NCBI RefSeq assembly: GCF_024979255.1
Contig: NZ_JANLCN010000004.1
Span: 124,001 to 188,000, forward strand
From: Herbiconiux moechotypicola
GTDB lineage: Bacteria > Actinomycetota > Actinomycetes > Actinomycetales > Microbacteriaceae
Reading direction: 5' to 3'
Length of the DNA: 64,000 nucleotides
Within the stretch, counting starts at the first letter, position 1, and every line of letters starts with the position of its first letter. Positions 40,078-51,929 of this stretch are shown in pieces. The notes beneath the pieces were generated by a model that saw nothing but the letters and a program-made list of their open reading frames with translations, made no database searches and had not been told where the DNA came from. A program made the translations under genes and the position numbers.

Positions 40078-41547
40078 TCACGCCGACGGCGCGTGGCGCT
40101 CCAGGAACTCGAACACTTCGGTGGTGTCGACCCCGGTGAACCCCGAGGTCGGCATCGCCGCGTGCAGCGACGAGTTGAGGCGGGCCGACGGATGCGCCTG
40201 GCCGGCCCAGCGCGAGGCCAGCCCCGCGGGCGGGCGGCGGCAGCACGACTCGTCGGGGCAGGTCGACGCGAAGCGGTTCACCGTGTCGCGCCCCCGGAAC
40301 CACTTCGCGTGCGCGAACGCCGTGCCCACCGACACCGAGAACTGCCCGCGACTCGAGGGCTGGATGCGCGAGGTGCACCAGTAGGTGCCCGCCGGCTTGT
40401 CGGTGTACTGGTGGTAGGGGCTGAAGCGGTCCTCCACGTCGAACACCCGCCGCGCGCTCCAGAAGCGGCACACGGTCTGCCCCTCCACCGCGCCCAGCGC
40501 ATCCGTCGGGAACTGCACGCTGTCGTTCTCGTAGGCCTTCGAGATCGACCCCGACTCGTGCACCTTCAAGAAGTGCACGGGAATGCCGAGGTGCTCCGTC
40601 GCCAGGTTGGTGAAACGGTGCGCCGCCGTCTCGTAGCTCACGCCGAACGCATCCCGCAGGTCTTCGACCGACAGCTCGCGCGCATCCTTCGCGGCCGACA
40701 GGATGCTCACCGCGGCCGCCTCGGCCACCAGCAGCGCTGCCGCGAGATAGTTCGTCTGCACCCGCTGCTGCAAGAACTCGCCGTAGTCGCGCGGTTCGGC
40801 GTGCCCGAGCACGTGCGAGGCGAGGGCCTGCAGCACCACCGAGCGCGGGTCGGCGTCGGGACTCTGGCCGAGCGGCACGTAGATGCGACCGTTGCGCAGG
40901 TCGGTCACCGAGCGGGTCGAGCCCGGGAGATCGCCCGCGTAGTGGAGGGTGAACCCCAGGTGCGAGGCCAGATCGGATGCGACCCGCTGCGACAGGGGAC
41001 CGCCGCGGTGACCGACGGCGGCATGCAAGGCAGCGGCCTGCTGCTCGAGTTCGGCGAAGTAGTTGTGGCGGGCGCGCATCGACTGCCGCAGCTGCGTGTT
41101 CGCGCGGCGGGCCTCCTCGGGGGTGGCGGCGCGCTCGTTGTGCACGCGCTCCAGCTCGCGGTGGAGGCTGAGGATGGTGCGGATGGCGTCGTCGCTGAGC
41201 GACTTGCGCAGGGGGAGGGGCGGCAGCCCGAGCGACGCGAAGAGCGGCCCGCGCTGGGCTCGTTCGAGCGCGATCTCGAGAGCGGCGCGCTCGGTCGGCG
41301 GCTCGGCGCTCATGAGCTGCTGCACGCCCACCCCGAGCGCCGAGGCGAACCGCTGCAGCTCGCCCAGCTTCAGTTCGCGGCGGCCGTTCTCGACGACCGA
41401 GACCTGTGAGGGGGCGCGGCCGATGGCGGTGCCGAGGTCGTCGAGGGTGAGGCCGCGCTCGGTGCGCAGCTGCCGGATGCGGCGGCCGATGGTGAGGGAG
41501 TCGAGCATGAGTCCATCGTGCGCGGGGGTGGGAGACGTCGTCGTCAT
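40078..41547 (-). CDS. ramB: RamB-type regulator of acetate/propionate metabolism
   Basis: This 489-aa regulator has an XRE helix-turn-helix ([54 protein letters not shown], residues 20-75), a coiled-coil linker, an ImmA/IrrE-like middle domain and a C-terminal short-chain-fatty-acyl-sensing domain with clustered cysteines ([10 protein letters not shown]). In Corynebacterium glutamicum RamB represses aceA and aceB. Here it is divergent from aceA-aceB, with perfect palindromes between. I chose ATG 41547 ([12 protein letters not shown]); further upstream is promoter DNA. Confidence 0.88.
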   Translation of the reverse strand: MTTTSPTPAHDGLMLDSLTIGRRIRQLRTERGLTLDDLGTAIGRAPSQVSVVENGRRELKLGELQRFASALGVGVQQLMSAEPPTERAALEIALERAQRGPLFASLGLPPLPLRKSLSDDAIRTILSLHRELERVHNERAATPEEARRANTQLRQSMRARHNYFAELEQQAAALHAAVGHRGGPLSQRVASDLASHLGFTLHYAGDLPGSTRSVTDLRNGRIYVPLGQSPDADPRSVVLQALASHVLGHAEPRDYGEFLQQRVQTNYLAAALLVAEAAAVSILSAAKDARELSVEDLRDAFGVSYETAAHRFTNLATEHLGIPVHFLKVHESGSISKAYENDSVQFPTDALGAVEGQTVCRFWSARRVFDVEDRFSPYHQYTDKPAGTYWCTSRIQPSSRGQFSVSVGTAFAHAKWFRGRDTVNRFASTCPDESCCRRPPAGLASRWAGQAHPSARLNSSLHAAMPTSGFTGVDTTEVFEFLERHAPSA

Positions 41548-41590
41548 GCCGACAGTCTCGCAGAGCGCGTTCTTCGTGAAAACAGAAGAA

Positions 41591-41621
41591 GGCCAGAATT
41601 TCTGGCCGAGATTCTCGAGAA
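41591..41621. promoter_or_regulatory. Palindromes between ramB and aceA
   Basis: GGCCAGAA-T-TTCTGGCC (41591-41607) is a perfect 8-bp-arm palindrome and TTCTCGAGAA (41612-41621) a perfect 10-mer. They lie midway in the 137-base divergent gap and are candidate RamB or other acetate-responsive operators. Confidence 0.55.
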
Positions 41622-41684
41622 GAAGGCTTGTGCAGGCCCCAGAGTCGAACCCAAGCACGATCTCGACCTCATTGGAGCATCGAC

Positions 41685-42983
41685 ATGAGCACCACCACCC
41701 GACCCGGAGACCAGATCCAGACCGCCGCCGACCTGGAGCGCAGCTGGAAGACCGACGCCCGCTGGAACGGCATCCAGCGCGACTACAGCGCCGAAGACGT
41801 CATCGCGCTCCGCGGCCGGGTCGCCGAAGAGAACACCCTCGCCGCCCGCGGTGCCGAGCGCCTGTGGGAGCTCATCCACTGCGACGACGAGTGGGTGGCC
41901 GCCCTCGGCGCCCTCACCGGCAACCAGGCGGTGCAGCAGGTGCGCGCCGGCCTCAAGGCCATCTACCTCTCCGGCTGGCAGGTGGCCGCCGACGCCAACC
42001 TCAGCGGCCAGACCTACCCCGACCAGAGCCTCTACCCGGCCAACTCGGTGCCGGCCGTCGTGCGCCGCATCAACAACGCCCTGCTGCGCGCCGACCAGAT
42101 CGAGTTCGCGGAGGGGCTGCCCGAGCGGGAGTGGCTGGTGCCGATCGTGGCGGATGCGGAGGCGGGCTTCGGCGGCCCGCTCAACGCCTACGAGCTCATG
42201 AAGTCCATGATCCAGGCCGGCGCCGCGGGCGTGCACTGGGAGGACCAGCTGGCCAGCGAGAAGAAGTGCGGGCACATGGGAGGCAAGGTGCTCATCCCGA
42301 CTAGCCAGCACATCCGCACCCTCAATGCGGCCCGCCTGGCGGCCGACGTCGCCGGCGTGCCGACCATCGTCATCGCGCGCACCGACTCGCTCGCCGCCAA
42401 CCTCATCACGAGCGACGTCGACGACCGCGACAAGCCGTTCCTCGACGGCACCCGCACCCCGGAGGGCTTCTACGGCACCACACCGGGCATCGACACCGTC
42501 ATCGAGCGTGGTCTCGCCTACGCGCCCTACGCCGACCTGCTCTGGGTGGAGTCGAGCGAGCCCGACATCGAGCTCGCCCGCCGCTTCGCCGAGGCGATCC
42601 ACGCCGAGTTCCCCGGCAAGCTGCTCGCCTACAACTGCAGCCCCAGCTTCAACTGGAAGAGCAAGCTGACGGATGCGCAGATCGCCACCTTCCAGAGCGA
42701 CCTGTCGGCGATGGGCTACAAGTTCCAGTTCATCACCCTCGCGGGCTTCCACGCCCTCAACCACTCCATGTACACGCTCGCCCGCGGCTACGGCGAGACG
42801 CACATGAGCGCCTACGTCGAGCTGCAGGAGGCCGAATTCGCCTCCGAGGCCGACGGATACACCGCCACGAAACACCAGCGTGAGGTGGGCACCGGCTACT
42901 TCGACCGGATCGCCACGGCCCTGAACCCCGAGAGCGCCACCCTCGCGCTCGTGGGTTCGACCGAGTCCGAGCAGTTCCACTGA
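41685..42983 (+). CDS. aceA: Isocitrate lyase
   Basis: This 432-aa enzyme of the glyoxylate shunt cleaves isocitrate to succinate and glyoxylate. The catalytic loop [11 protein letters not shown] (Cys near residue 188), the metal-binding segment [10 protein letters not shown] and [14 protein letters not shown] are all present. The length fits the bacterial ~430-aa class. ATG 41685 ([13 protein letters not shown]) has TTGGAG about 5-10 bases upstream. It is divergent from ramB and followed by aceB; growth on acetate or fatty acids would need it. Confidence 0.97.
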   Translation: MSTTTRPGDQIQTAADLERSWKTDARWNGIQRDYSAEDVIALRGRVAEENTLAARGAERLWELIHCDDEWVAALGALTGNQAVQQVRAGLKAIYLSGWQVAADANLSGQTYPDQSLYPANSVPAVVRRINNALLRADQIEFAEGLPEREWLVPIVADAEAGFGGPLNAYELMKSMIQAGAAGVHWEDQLASEKKCGHMGGKVLIPTSQHIRTLNAARLAADVAGVPTIVIARTDSLAANLITSDVDDRDKPFLDGTRTPEGFYGTTPGIDTVIERGLAYAPYADLLWVESSEPDIELARRFAEAIHAEFPGKLLAYNCSPSFNWKSKLTDAQIATFQSDLSAMGYKFQFITLAGFHALNHSMYTLARGYGETHMSAYVELQEAEFASEADGYTATKHQREVGTGYFDRIATALNPESATLALVGSTESEQFH

Positions 42984-42997
42984 GCTGCACCCACGAC

Positions 42998-43012
42998 CGC
43001 AGTGCCACTGCG
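42998..43012. promoter_or_regulatory. Palindrome between aceA and aceB
   Basis: CGCAGTG-C-CACTGCG is a perfect 7-bp-arm inverted repeat 14 bases after the aceA stop. It could be a weak terminator/attenuator or a regulator site specific to aceB. Confidence 0.45.
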
Positions 43013-43044
43013 TCCGCGATTCATTCTGTGAAAGGCATACGACG

Positions 43045-44700
<1,656 letters not shown>

Positions 44701-44718
44701 CCGCCCGCGCGGCGCGCG

Positions 44719-44779
44719 TTCGGGAGGAGGATCCGGTCACACCTGGCTCTCATGCCGGGGGTGGCCGGCTCCTCCTCCC
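44719..44779. terminator. Hairpin after aceB, copy of the repeat at 8815
   Basis: TTCGGGAGGAGGATCCGG (44719-44736) differs from the 8815 copy by one base. An imperfect inverted partner (CCGG, then TCCTCCTCCC after one mismatch; 44765-44779) closes a 15-bp stem. It lies 18 bases past the aceB stop. Confidence 0.5.
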
Positions 44780-44907
44780 ACCCTGCCGCCTGGGTGAATC
44801 GCGCTAGTGGCGGCGGCTCTGCACACGCCACCGGTGGTCGCGAGCCTCATCCCCCCAGTTCGTCGGCCGAGCCCTCGCGCGCTCGCCGGGGCCGCGATAA
44901 TGGGCGG

Positions 44908-46530
44908 ATGGAAGCTGCGGCCATCGGCACGATCGTGTGGGTGGTGTCGTTCGTGGTGGTGACCGTGGCGGTGACCGGCCTGTCGGGCCGGATCGGCTGG
45001 TCGGCTCCGATCGTGCTGGTCGTGGTCGGCGCGGTCGTGTCGTTCATCCCCGGAGTTCCGGCCGTCGAGGTCGAACCCGACCTCATCCTCTACGGGCTGC
45101 TGCCACCTCTCCTCTTCGCGGCCGCGATCCGCACCTCCTTCGCCGACGTGCGGGCCCGCCGCGACGGCATCCTCCTGCTCTCCGTCGGGCTGGTCGCCTT
45201 CACCGTCGTTGCTGTCGGCCTCACCGCGTGGCTCGTGGTGCCCGCCATCACCCTGGCGGCCGCCTTCGCGTTCGGCGCGGTCGTGGCACCCACCGACGCG
45301 GTCGCGGTCACCGCCATCGCGGGCCGGCTCAAGCTGCCGCGCCGCCTCGTGACCGTGCTCGAGGGAGAGAGCCTGCTCAACGACGCGACGGCCCTGGTGG
45401 CGCTCAACGCCGCGATCGCCGCCATCGTCGCAGCCTCGACCGGCACGAGCGCGACCGGCGACGCTGCCGCCGAACCCCTTTCTCCGTGGCTCATCCTGCT
45501 CGAGTTCGTCATCGCCGTCGTCGTGGGCGTCGGTTTCGGCTTCGTCGTCGGCGGCATCCTGGCCGCGGTTCGCAAGCGCCTGCACTCGCCCGTGCTCGAC
45601 ACCAGCCTCTCGCTCATCACGCCCTACGTCGCGTTCATCCCCGCCCAGCTGCTGCACGGCTCCGGCGTGCTGGCCGTCGTGGTCGCGGGTCTCTTCCTCG
45701 GCTTGCGGGCCCCCGTCATCCAGACCGCCCAGGCCCGAATCGCGGAGGCGCTCAACTGGCGCACCATCCAGTTCCTGCTCGAGAACGCCGTCTTCCTCTT
45801 CATCGGCCTGAGCCTGCCCGCCATCCTCGAGGGCGCCCTCGCCACGGGCCCCGGCGTCTGGCCCACCATCTGGATCTCGGCCGCCATCCTCCTCTCCGTC
45901 TTCCTCTCCCGCTTCGTCTGGATGATGTTCACCACCTCCGTCTACCGCTTCGGCCCGCAGTGGCTCCGGCCGCGCGGCTGGAGCTGGCGCAACGGCATCG
46001 CGGTGTCGGTCGCCGGCATCCGCGGCGTGGTCACGCTCGCCGCCGTGTTCCTGCTGCCCGAGGAGACACCGGGCAGAGCCTTCCTGCAGTTCCTGGCATT
46101 CGTGGTGGTGGTCGGCACCCTGCTCGGCGGGGCGTTCCTGCCGTTCGTCATCCGGCGCCTGCACCTGCCGCCGCCCGACTTCCGGCAGGAGCAGAGCGAG
46201 GTGCACATGCTGCTCGCCGAAGCCCAGACGCACGGGCTCGCCCGCCTCGACGAAGAGCTCGATGAGGGCGTCGACCGCCGCGTCGTGGAGCGACTCAGGC
46301 TCAACGCCGGCTTTCTCGGTGACGCGCTCGAGAACCCCGGCGAGGGTGACGAACCGCTCACGAAGACCTACAACCGCCTGCGTCGCTCCATGATCGCGGC
46401 CGAGCGGGATGCGGTGCTCGCCGCCCGCTCGGAGGGCCGCTACCAGGAGCGCGCGGTCAAGGCCGTGCTCGCGAAGATCGACGTCGAGGAGACCGAGCTC
46501 GACGTGGGAAGGTCCCGGGGCGATGAGTGA
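44908..46530 (+). CDS. Na+/H+ antiporter, CPA1 family
   Basis: This 540-aa protein has about 12 membrane helices and a cytoplasmic C-terminal tail of about 110 residues. The ion-binding core ALVAPTDAVAVTAI-type segment (GAVVAPTDAVAVTAIAGRL, residues 110-128) and EGESLLNDATALVALNA are those of CPA1 Na+/H+ exchangers. The start is 6 bases after GATAAT (44896-44901), leaderless. Its end overlaps the following DUF2127 gene by 8 bases. A second CPA1 exchanger lies at 56565. Confidence 0.92.
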   Translation: MEAAAIGTIVWVVSFVVVTVAVTGLSGRIGWSAPIVLVVVGAVVSFIPGVPAVEVEPDLILYGLLPPLLFAAAIRTSFADVRARRDGILLLSVGLVAFTVVAVGLTAWLVVPAITLAAAFAFGAVVAPTDAVAVTAIAGRLKLPRRLVTVLEGESLLNDATALVALNAAIAAIVAASTGTSATGDAAAEPLSPWLILLEFVIAVVVGVGFGFVVGGILAAVRKRLHSPVLDTSLSLITPYVAFIPAQLLHGSGVLAVVVAGLFLGLRAPVIQTAQARIAEALNWRTIQFLLENAVFLFIGLSLPAILEGALATGPGVWPTIWISAAILLSVFLSRFVWMMFTTSVYRFGPQWLRPRGWSWRNGIAVSVAGIRGVVTLAAVFLLPEETPGRAFLQFLAFVVVVGTLLGGAFLPFVIRRLHLPPPDFRQEQSEVHMLLAEAQTHGLARLDEELDEGVDRRVVERLRLNAGFLGDALENPGEGDEPLTKTYNRLRRSMIAAERDAVLAARSEGRYQERAVKAVLAKIDVEETELDVGRSRGDE

Positions 46531-47038
46531 CACCGCCGCGCCCGCGACGGAGCTGCCGACCGCCGCCGACCGCCGCTTTCTCGTGGTGTACCGCATCGGG
46601 CTGGCGCTCAAGGGGATCGACGGCGCGTTCGAACTCCTCGCCGGCCTCGCGCTGCTGTGGGCACCGGATGCGCTGGCCAGGCTGATCGCGCCGCTCGCGG
46701 TCGCCGAGACCGGACCGCATCCCGTGCTCGACCTGATCGCCTACTGGGTGGGTCGCGCCCACCACGAACTGATAGCAGGGCACCACGCCTTCATCATCAC
46801 GTTCCTGCTGCTGCACGGCGTGGTGAAGCTGGCGCTCGTCTACTGCCTGCTCCGCCGGTTCCACTGGGTGTACCCGTGGGCGCTCGCCGTGCTCGGGGCG
46901 TTCGCGGTGTACCAGGGCGTCGTGCTGGTGATGAAGCCGACCGTGGGGATGGGGCTGCTCACGGTGATCGACCTGGCGATCATCGGGCTGGTGTGGAAGG
47001 AGTGGCGGATGGTGCGGCGTACGCCGCACCCCGCCTGA
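46523..47038 (+). CDS. DUF2127-family membrane protein
   Basis: This 171-aa protein has four membrane helices and the DUF2127 opening RIGLALKGIDGAFELLAGLALLWAPDAL. Function unknown. The start overlaps the antiporter stop (ATGAGTGA), so both proteins come from one transcript; a link to ion or pH balance is only contextual. Confidence 0.85.
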   Translation: MSDTAAPATELPTAADRRFLVVYRIGLALKGIDGAFELLAGLALLWAPDALARLIAPLAVAETGPHPVLDLIAYWVGRAHHELIAGHHAFIITFLLLHGVVKLALVYCLLRRFHWVYPWALAVLGAFAVYQGVVLVMKPTVGMGLLTVIDLAIIGLVWKEWRMVRRTPHPA

Positions 47039-47042
47039 CCGG

Positions 47043-47666
47043 TCAGTCGCCCGCGCCACCCACGGGTGTGCGGTTGAGCGTGTAGGCCTGCGCGGCACCG
47101 GTCACTCCGGCCACGTCGACCGTGATGTCGGCGGTGTAGGTGCCGAGCGGCCAGGTGAGGATCTCGGCCTGCGCCTGTTCGGTGGTCGATCCCTCGAGCG
47201 GAATCCACGAGATGGTCTTGCGGTAGGTGCCCTCGGGCAGGGCGTTGTTCGACACGAGCACGATCGTCTGCGACCCGTCGCCACCGGCCGACGTGCTCAC
47301 CACGTTGAAGTTCGGCCCGTTCACGGCCGAGATGCGCAGCGGAGTGGTGCGGCTGCTGCCGGCGCCGCCGCCGGAGCGCACCATCGTGCCGGCGACCACC
47401 ATCGTGACGAGGTCGCCCGCCGCGAGGGTCCCGTCGATCACGATCGCGAGCGGCCGGTTCACGTTGATCTGCTCGTCTTGGAAGCTCGCCGACGAGAAGC
47501 TGGTGTATTGCACCGAGTTCACCCCCACCGTCGAGGCGGAGGCCCTGGGGGCGGCCAGCGTGGCTACCACGACGGGTGCCGCCCACGCCGCGGCCAGCAC
47601 GCTGCGGCGCGCCACTCCGCCCTCGGTCGGGGTCTCGCCGTCAAGCGTGTCAGTATGCGTCATCAT
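47043..47666 (-). CDS. Tat-exported hypothetical protein
   Basis: This 207-aa protein has a twin-arginine leader after 17 residues (VARRSVLAAAWAAPVVVATLAAPRASA) and two Ig-like beta-rich parts (NVNRPLAIVIDGTLAAGDLVTMVVAG; GTYTADITVDVAGVTGAAQAYTLN). It is secreted without an anchor. The leader resembles that of the protein at 37647. GAGAGGA precedes ATG 47666; ATG 47663 follows directly. Function unknown. Confidence 0.75.
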   Translation of the reverse strand: MMTHTDTLDGETPTEGGVARRSVLAAAWAAPVVVATLAAPRASASTVGVNSVQYTSFSSASFQDEQINVNRPLAIVIDGTLAAGDLVTMVVAGTMVRSGGGAGSSRTTPLRISAVNGPNFNVVSTSAGGDGSQTIVLVSNNALPEGTYRKTISWIPLEGSTTEQAQAEILTWPLGTYTADITVDVAGVTGAAQAYTLNRTPVGGAGD

Positions 47667-47823
47667 CGTCCTCTCGCCGGGAAGGAGCCGTCGTGATCGA
47701 CAGCCGTCTTGACCCAGCCCACCCCGTTGGGGGGACATTTGCAAGCGATGTGAACGTGGAATTTACACGCCGTTCATCCGGCGAGGCCCGAATTGACTTG
47801 AACGGCCGCCTCGCGACCCCGAC

Positions 47824-48585
47824 TCAGCGACGTGCGGCCAGGAAACCCTCGACGAACTCCGCGGTGTCCTCCCAGCCCTCGACGGCGTGGGTCGGCACGC
47901 CGACGGTCTTCACCGGGTAGTCGTTGCCGCCCTCGTCGAGGCGGTCGCCCACGAACAGCATCTCGCCGAGCGGGATGCCGGTGAGCTCGGCCAGCTTCGT
48001 CATGCCGTAGGCCTTGTCGATGCCCTTGCGCGTGATGTCGACCGAGGTCGACCCGCCGGAGCGCACCTCGAGCTCGGGGAGGAGCTCGGCGACCGCCGAC
48101 CGCAGGGCCTCCTTCTTGGCGCCGGTCGGGTCCCAGGCCGACTTCGCCGGGATGGGAGCCTGCTGGCCGAGCGCCGAGTAGGTGATCTGCGAGCCGCGGT
48201 CCTCGAGGATGGGGCCCCAGGTCTGCTCCTCCCAGAGACCGAGGCGCTTCGCGTTGCTCACCAGTGCATCCTGAGCGGCGGTCTTCTGCTCGTCGGTGAG
48301 GTTCTCGGCGTAGATCTGGTTCCAGCCGCCGTCGTCGTAGCGGTAGTACTGGGTGCCGCAGGTGGGCATGAGGTGCAGGCGGGCCAGCTTGTCACCGGCT
48401 CCCTCAGGCAGGTTCGCCACGAGCTGCGACTGGAACTGCCCGAACTGACCGCCCGAGATGACGCAGACGGGAACGGCCTCGAGCAGGTCGACGAGCAGCG
48501 AGGCCATGCGGGGGTCGAGCGGTGCCTTGGAGGGCGCGAGGGTGTCGTCGAGGTCGAAGGCGACCAGGCGGACGTTCGTCGTCAA
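47824..48585 (-). CDS. HAD-superfamily IIB phosphatase
   Basis: This 253-aa haloacid dehalogenase-fold hydrolase has motif I DLDDTL (residues 10-15), motif II SGG, and a cap of the IIB type (TCGTQYYRYDDGGWNQIYAENL). Motif IV is in LFVGDRLDEGGNDYP. Similar proteins act on sugar phosphates or are mis-annotated as phosphomannomutase. The start codon is TTG (48583-48585), supported by AGGAG about 8 bases upstream. Confidence 0.87.
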   Translation of the reverse strand: MTTNVRLVAFDLDDTLAPSKAPLDPRMASLLVDLLEAVPVCVISGGQFGQFQSQLVANLPEGAGDKLARLHLMPTCGTQYYRYDDGGWNQIYAENLTDEQKTAAQDALVSNAKRLGLWEEQTWGPILEDRGSQITYSALGQQAPIPAKSAWDPTGAKKEALRSAVAELLPELEVRSGGSTSVDITRKGIDKAYGMTKLAELTGIPLGEMLFVGDRLDEGGNDYPVKTVGVPTHAVEGWEDTAEFVEGFLAARR

Positions 48586-48664
48586 AGCGGTATCTCCTAG
48601 GTAGGGCCGGGATGCGGCGAGCAGGCGAGATCATATTGTGACAGATCAGCGCATCCGCCCGTGT

Positions 48665-50191
48665 TCAGTCGAAGCCGATGACCTCGTCGCCCCAGGCCTC
48701 GCGGATGGCGGCGTCGGGATCGCCGACCACCGTCGCCCCGTGGTCGAACACGAGGGTGCTGCGCGCAGCCTCGTCGTAGAGCGGCCACCCCGGGGCTTCG
48801 CCGGTGCGCGCGAACGCGAGCCAGTGCCCCCGCACGAGCTCGGCCACCCGGTGCGCCGCGTCGCGGCCGCCGAGACGGAAGCTGAAGTCTTTGCGGGTGA
48901 GTTCGAAGTTGCCGAACACGTAGGCCAGCTCGGCTCCGTGCGTGGCGCCGATGCCGAGCAGGCGCAGGGCCGGCGTGGAGTGGTCGAAGCGGTACATGCG
49001 CGTGGGCGCCAGCCGGCTGTGCGCGGCGGCCACCCAGATCGACGGCATGCGGAACCCGGCGTCGCGCGACACCTCGGAGGGCGTTCGATGGTGCGGGAAG
49101 TGCGGGTACGCGGCCTCGATGCGCTCCTCCACGCCGTCGAGCTCGGGGCGTTCGAGCGCGATCTGCTCGAACATGGCGTGCACCGAGGTCTGCGTGATGG
49201 GCATGAGGGGCGACTTCATGAGGCGGAACAGCGAGGCCTCGTCGCGGTTCGTGCCGATGATGAGCGGCACCGGCAGCTGCCGGCCCGCGGCGAAGGCGGT
49301 GACGGGATGCTCGGGCACGAGGTCGCCGTCGACGACCGGCCCGATAGCGAGGGTGCCCGGCGCCTCGGCCGAGACGGCGCCGACCAGCTCGAAGGCGGCC
49401 TCGCTGAGGCGCTCCGCCGAGAGCTCGCGCAGGGCTTCGGGATGCGCGGGGTCGACGCCCACGAGCCCGAGAAACTGGTGGGCCACCCGTGCCGCGCGCT
49501 CCTGCCCGTAGACCGAGGTGGCGGGCGAGCTCTCCGCGATCGCACGATGGAACAGACCGGAGGCGGCGGGGGAGGTGAGCAGGGTGGTGACGCACCCGCC
49601 GCCGGCCGACTCACCGAACAGGGTGACCGCATCCGGGTCGCCGCCGAACGCGGCGATGTTCTGCTGCACCCAGTGCAGGGCGGCGACGATGTCGCGGAGG
49701 CCGAGGTTGGTGTCGAAGGGCTGCTCGGCTGTCGACAGCGACGAGAAGTCGAGGAAGCCGAGGGCACCGAGCCGGTAGTTCAGCGACACGACGACGACGT
49801 CGCCCTCGGTGACGAGGTGGGTGGGTTCGTAGAGCGGCTGCGCGCTGGAGCCTGCGATGTAGGCGCCGCCGTGGATCCAGACCATGACGGGGAGGCGCGT
49901 GGCCACGGCGGGTGCCGACACGTTGAGGGTGAGGCAGTCCTCCGACTGGGTCACACCCTCGGGGAGTGAGACGGCGCGGTTCTCGTGCTGGGGCGCGGCG
50001 TCGCCGAACGCGACCGCCTCGCGCACGCCGTCCCACACAGCGGGCGGCTGCGGTGCACGGAACCGCAGCGCTCCCACGGGTGCCGCGGCATAGGGGACGC
50101 CCCGCCAGTGCCGCACTCCGCTCTCGAGCACCCCGCGCACAGAACCGGCGGTGGTGTCGATGAGGAGCGAGGCGTCGTCGGTGGTCGGCAT
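48665..50191 (-). CDS. Type B carboxylesterase
   Basis: This 508-aa alpha/beta-hydrolase has the type B signature FGESAGGG (nucleophile Ser near residue 190), SEDCLTLNVSAP and VMVWIHGGAYIAGSS (oxyanion hole), GTNRDEASLF (acid) and ATHGAELAYVF (His). No signal peptide, so cytoplasmic. The start at 50191 is 6 bases after TACAGT (50198-50203, minus strand), leaderless. It is divergent from a methyltransferase gene with only 51 bases between the starts. Confidence 0.92.
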   Translation of the reverse strand: MPTTDDASLLIDTTAGSVRGVLESGVRHWRGVPYAAAPVGALRFRAPQPPAVWDGVREAVAFGDAAPQHENRAVSLPEGVTQSEDCLTLNVSAPAVATRLPVMVWIHGGAYIAGSSAQPLYEPTHLVTEGDVVVVSLNYRLGALGFLDFSSLSTAEQPFDTNLGLRDIVAALHWVQQNIAAFGGDPDAVTLFGESAGGGCVTTLLTSPAASGLFHRAIAESSPATSVYGQERAARVAHQFLGLVGVDPAHPEALRELSAERLSEAAFELVGAVSAEAPGTLAIGPVVDGDLVPEHPVTAFAAGRQLPVPLIIGTNRDEASLFRLMKSPLMPITQTSVHAMFEQIALERPELDGVEERIEAAYPHFPHHRTPSEVSRDAGFRMPSIWVAAAHSRLAPTRMYRFDHSTPALRLLGIGATHGAELAYVFGNFELTRKDFSFRLGGRDAAHRVAELVRGHWLAFARTGEAPGWPLYDEAARSTLVFDHGATVVGDPDAAIREAWGDEVIGFD

Positions 50192-50242
50192 GCGCCCACT
50201 GTATCGACTCGAGCCGGCGCTGCGGCACGGTTGAATGGGGGT

Positions 50243-51811
50243 GTGGATGCTCAGCTGATCGACCTGCTCCGCGACGATCTCGTGGCGGCGCGCTACCGGG
50301 TCGACGTGATCGAAGGGCTCTGGGGCCCGGCCGCCGCGGCGGCGCTGCACCGGGGGCGCACGCTCCCGGCGCGACGGGTGCTGGAGGCGTCGCGCGCATC
50401 CGGAGCCGCCGAGCCCGAACCGGCGGCTGCGACGCTGGCGCGACTGTTCCTCCTGGGGGAGGCGCTCGAGTCCGACGCGGTCTCGCGGGCTCTGCCCCGG
50501 GTGGGGCCCGCCGGGATGGTCGAGCTGGGGCTGCTCGACTCGCACGGCGGGCACCTGCACGCCCTGCTAGACCTGCGGCCTTACAGCTTCGTCGACTCGC
50601 TGGGCGCGGGCAGCTGGTGGATCGTCTCCGACCTCGGCGAGGCCGTGCTCGGGCGGGCGCTCGACGAAGACCACGTGCTCGGCGTGGGCGGGGCGTCGCT
50701 CACGCTGTCGGGCCTGATGGTGCCGACGCCCGCGCGCACGGTGCTCGACCTCGGCACCGGATGCGGCATCCAGGCCATGCACGCGGCCCGCCACGCCGAG
50801 CGCGTGGTGGCCACCGACATCTCGGAGCGAGCGCTCGAGCTCGCGCGCTTCAACGCGCGGCTGAACGGCATCGCGGGCATCGAGTTCCGGCACGGGAGCC
50901 TGTTCGAGCCGGTGGCGGGGGAGCGGTTCGACCGCATCGTGTCGAACCCGCCGTTCGTCATCACACCGCGGCGCGACGGGGTGCCGCAGTACGAGTACCG
51001 CGACGGCGGGCTCGAGGGGGATGCGCTGGTGGCGCGGGTGATCCGGCAGGCGGGCGAGCACCTCGAACCGGGCGGGATCGCTCAGCTGCTCGGCAACTGG
51101 GAGTACCGGGCGGGGAGCGGCGACGGCGACTCGCCGACGCTCGACGGACTGGAGCGGGTGCGCTCGTGGGTGGCGTCGTCGGCGGTGCCGGTCGACGCCT
51201 GGGTGATCGAACGCGAGCGGCAGGATGCGCCGACGTATGCGGAGACCTGGATCCGCGACGGCGGCACGCGCCCCGGAGCATCCGGGTTCGACGCACTGTA
51301 CGCGGCCTGGCTCGACGACTTCGACGCGCGTGGCGTGCACGAGGTGGGGTTCGGCTACGTGCTGCTGCGGCGGCCGTGGGCGCAGGCGGGTGACGTGACC
51401 CTGGCGCGCTACGAGCGGGTGGCCGAGGCGATCGGGTCGAACCCGATCGGACTGGGCGACCACCTCGCGGCATGCCTGGAGGCGCACGACTGGCAGGCCC
51501 ACCGCGGCGACGAGGCCCTGCTCGCGGCGACCCTCGTCTACGCGGGAGACGTCACCGAGGAGCGCCACTACTGGCCAGGACACGACGACCCCGTCGTGAT
51601 GACCCTGCGCCAGGGCGGCGGCTTCGCCCGCACGGTGCCCCTCGGCACGGCGCTCGCGGCATTCGTGGGCGCGTGCGACGGCGACCTCGGCGTGCGCGCG
51701 CTCTGTGCGGCGCTCGCCGAGGTGCTCGAGGTCGACGAGCCCGCCCTCACGGCCGAGCTGCTGCCGCAGGTGCGCGACCTCGTCGCCGACGGCTTCCTGC
51801 GCCCCGCCTGA
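50243..51811 (+). CDS. Two-domain class I methyltransferase (N-terminal DUF7059-like)
   Basis: This 522-aa protein has an N-terminal helical/winged region (residues 1-130) followed by a SAM-dependent methyltransferase domain. Motif I is VLDLGTGCGIQAMHAARHA (residues 168-186) and the catalytic loop is IVSNPPFVI, the NPPF motif of HemK/RlmG-type N-methyltransferases. The C-terminal 200 residues are an added domain. A target such as a ribosomal protein, release factor or rRNA base is plausible. GTG 50243 is 6 bases after TTGAAT (50231-50236), leaderless. Confidence 0.85.
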   Translation: MDAQLIDLLRDDLVAARYRVDVIEGLWGPAAAAALHRGRTLPARRVLEASRASGAAEPEPAAATLARLFLLGEALESDAVSRALPRVGPAGMVELGLLDSHGGHLHALLDLRPYSFVDSLGAGSWWIVSDLGEAVLGRALDEDHVLGVGGASLTLSGLMVPTPARTVLDLGTGCGIQAMHAARHAERVVATDISERALELARFNARLNGIAGIEFRHGSLFEPVAGERFDRIVSNPPFVITPRRDGVPQYEYRDGGLEGDALVARVIRQAGEHLEPGGIAQLLGNWEYRAGSGDGDSPTLDGLERVRSWVASSAVPVDAWVIERERQDAPTYAETWIRDGGTRPGASGFDALYAAWLDDFDARGVHEVGFGYVLLRRPWAQAGDVTLARYERVAEAIGSNPIGLGDHLAACLEAHDWQAHRGDEALLAATLVYAGDVTEERHYWPGHDDPVVMTLRQGGGFARTVPLGTALAAFVGACDGDLGVRALCAALAEVLEVDEPALTAELLPQVRDLVADGFLRPA

Positions 51812-51929
51812 TGCTTTCGTCTCGCATGGCTGACGCGCAGTGGGTGCACAGTCGGTGCACAGAAGCGGCCGCCAGACTGGTCTCCAGTGTCGGCGCATTC
51901 CGGCGCCGCTGAGATCGGAGCGATTGATC

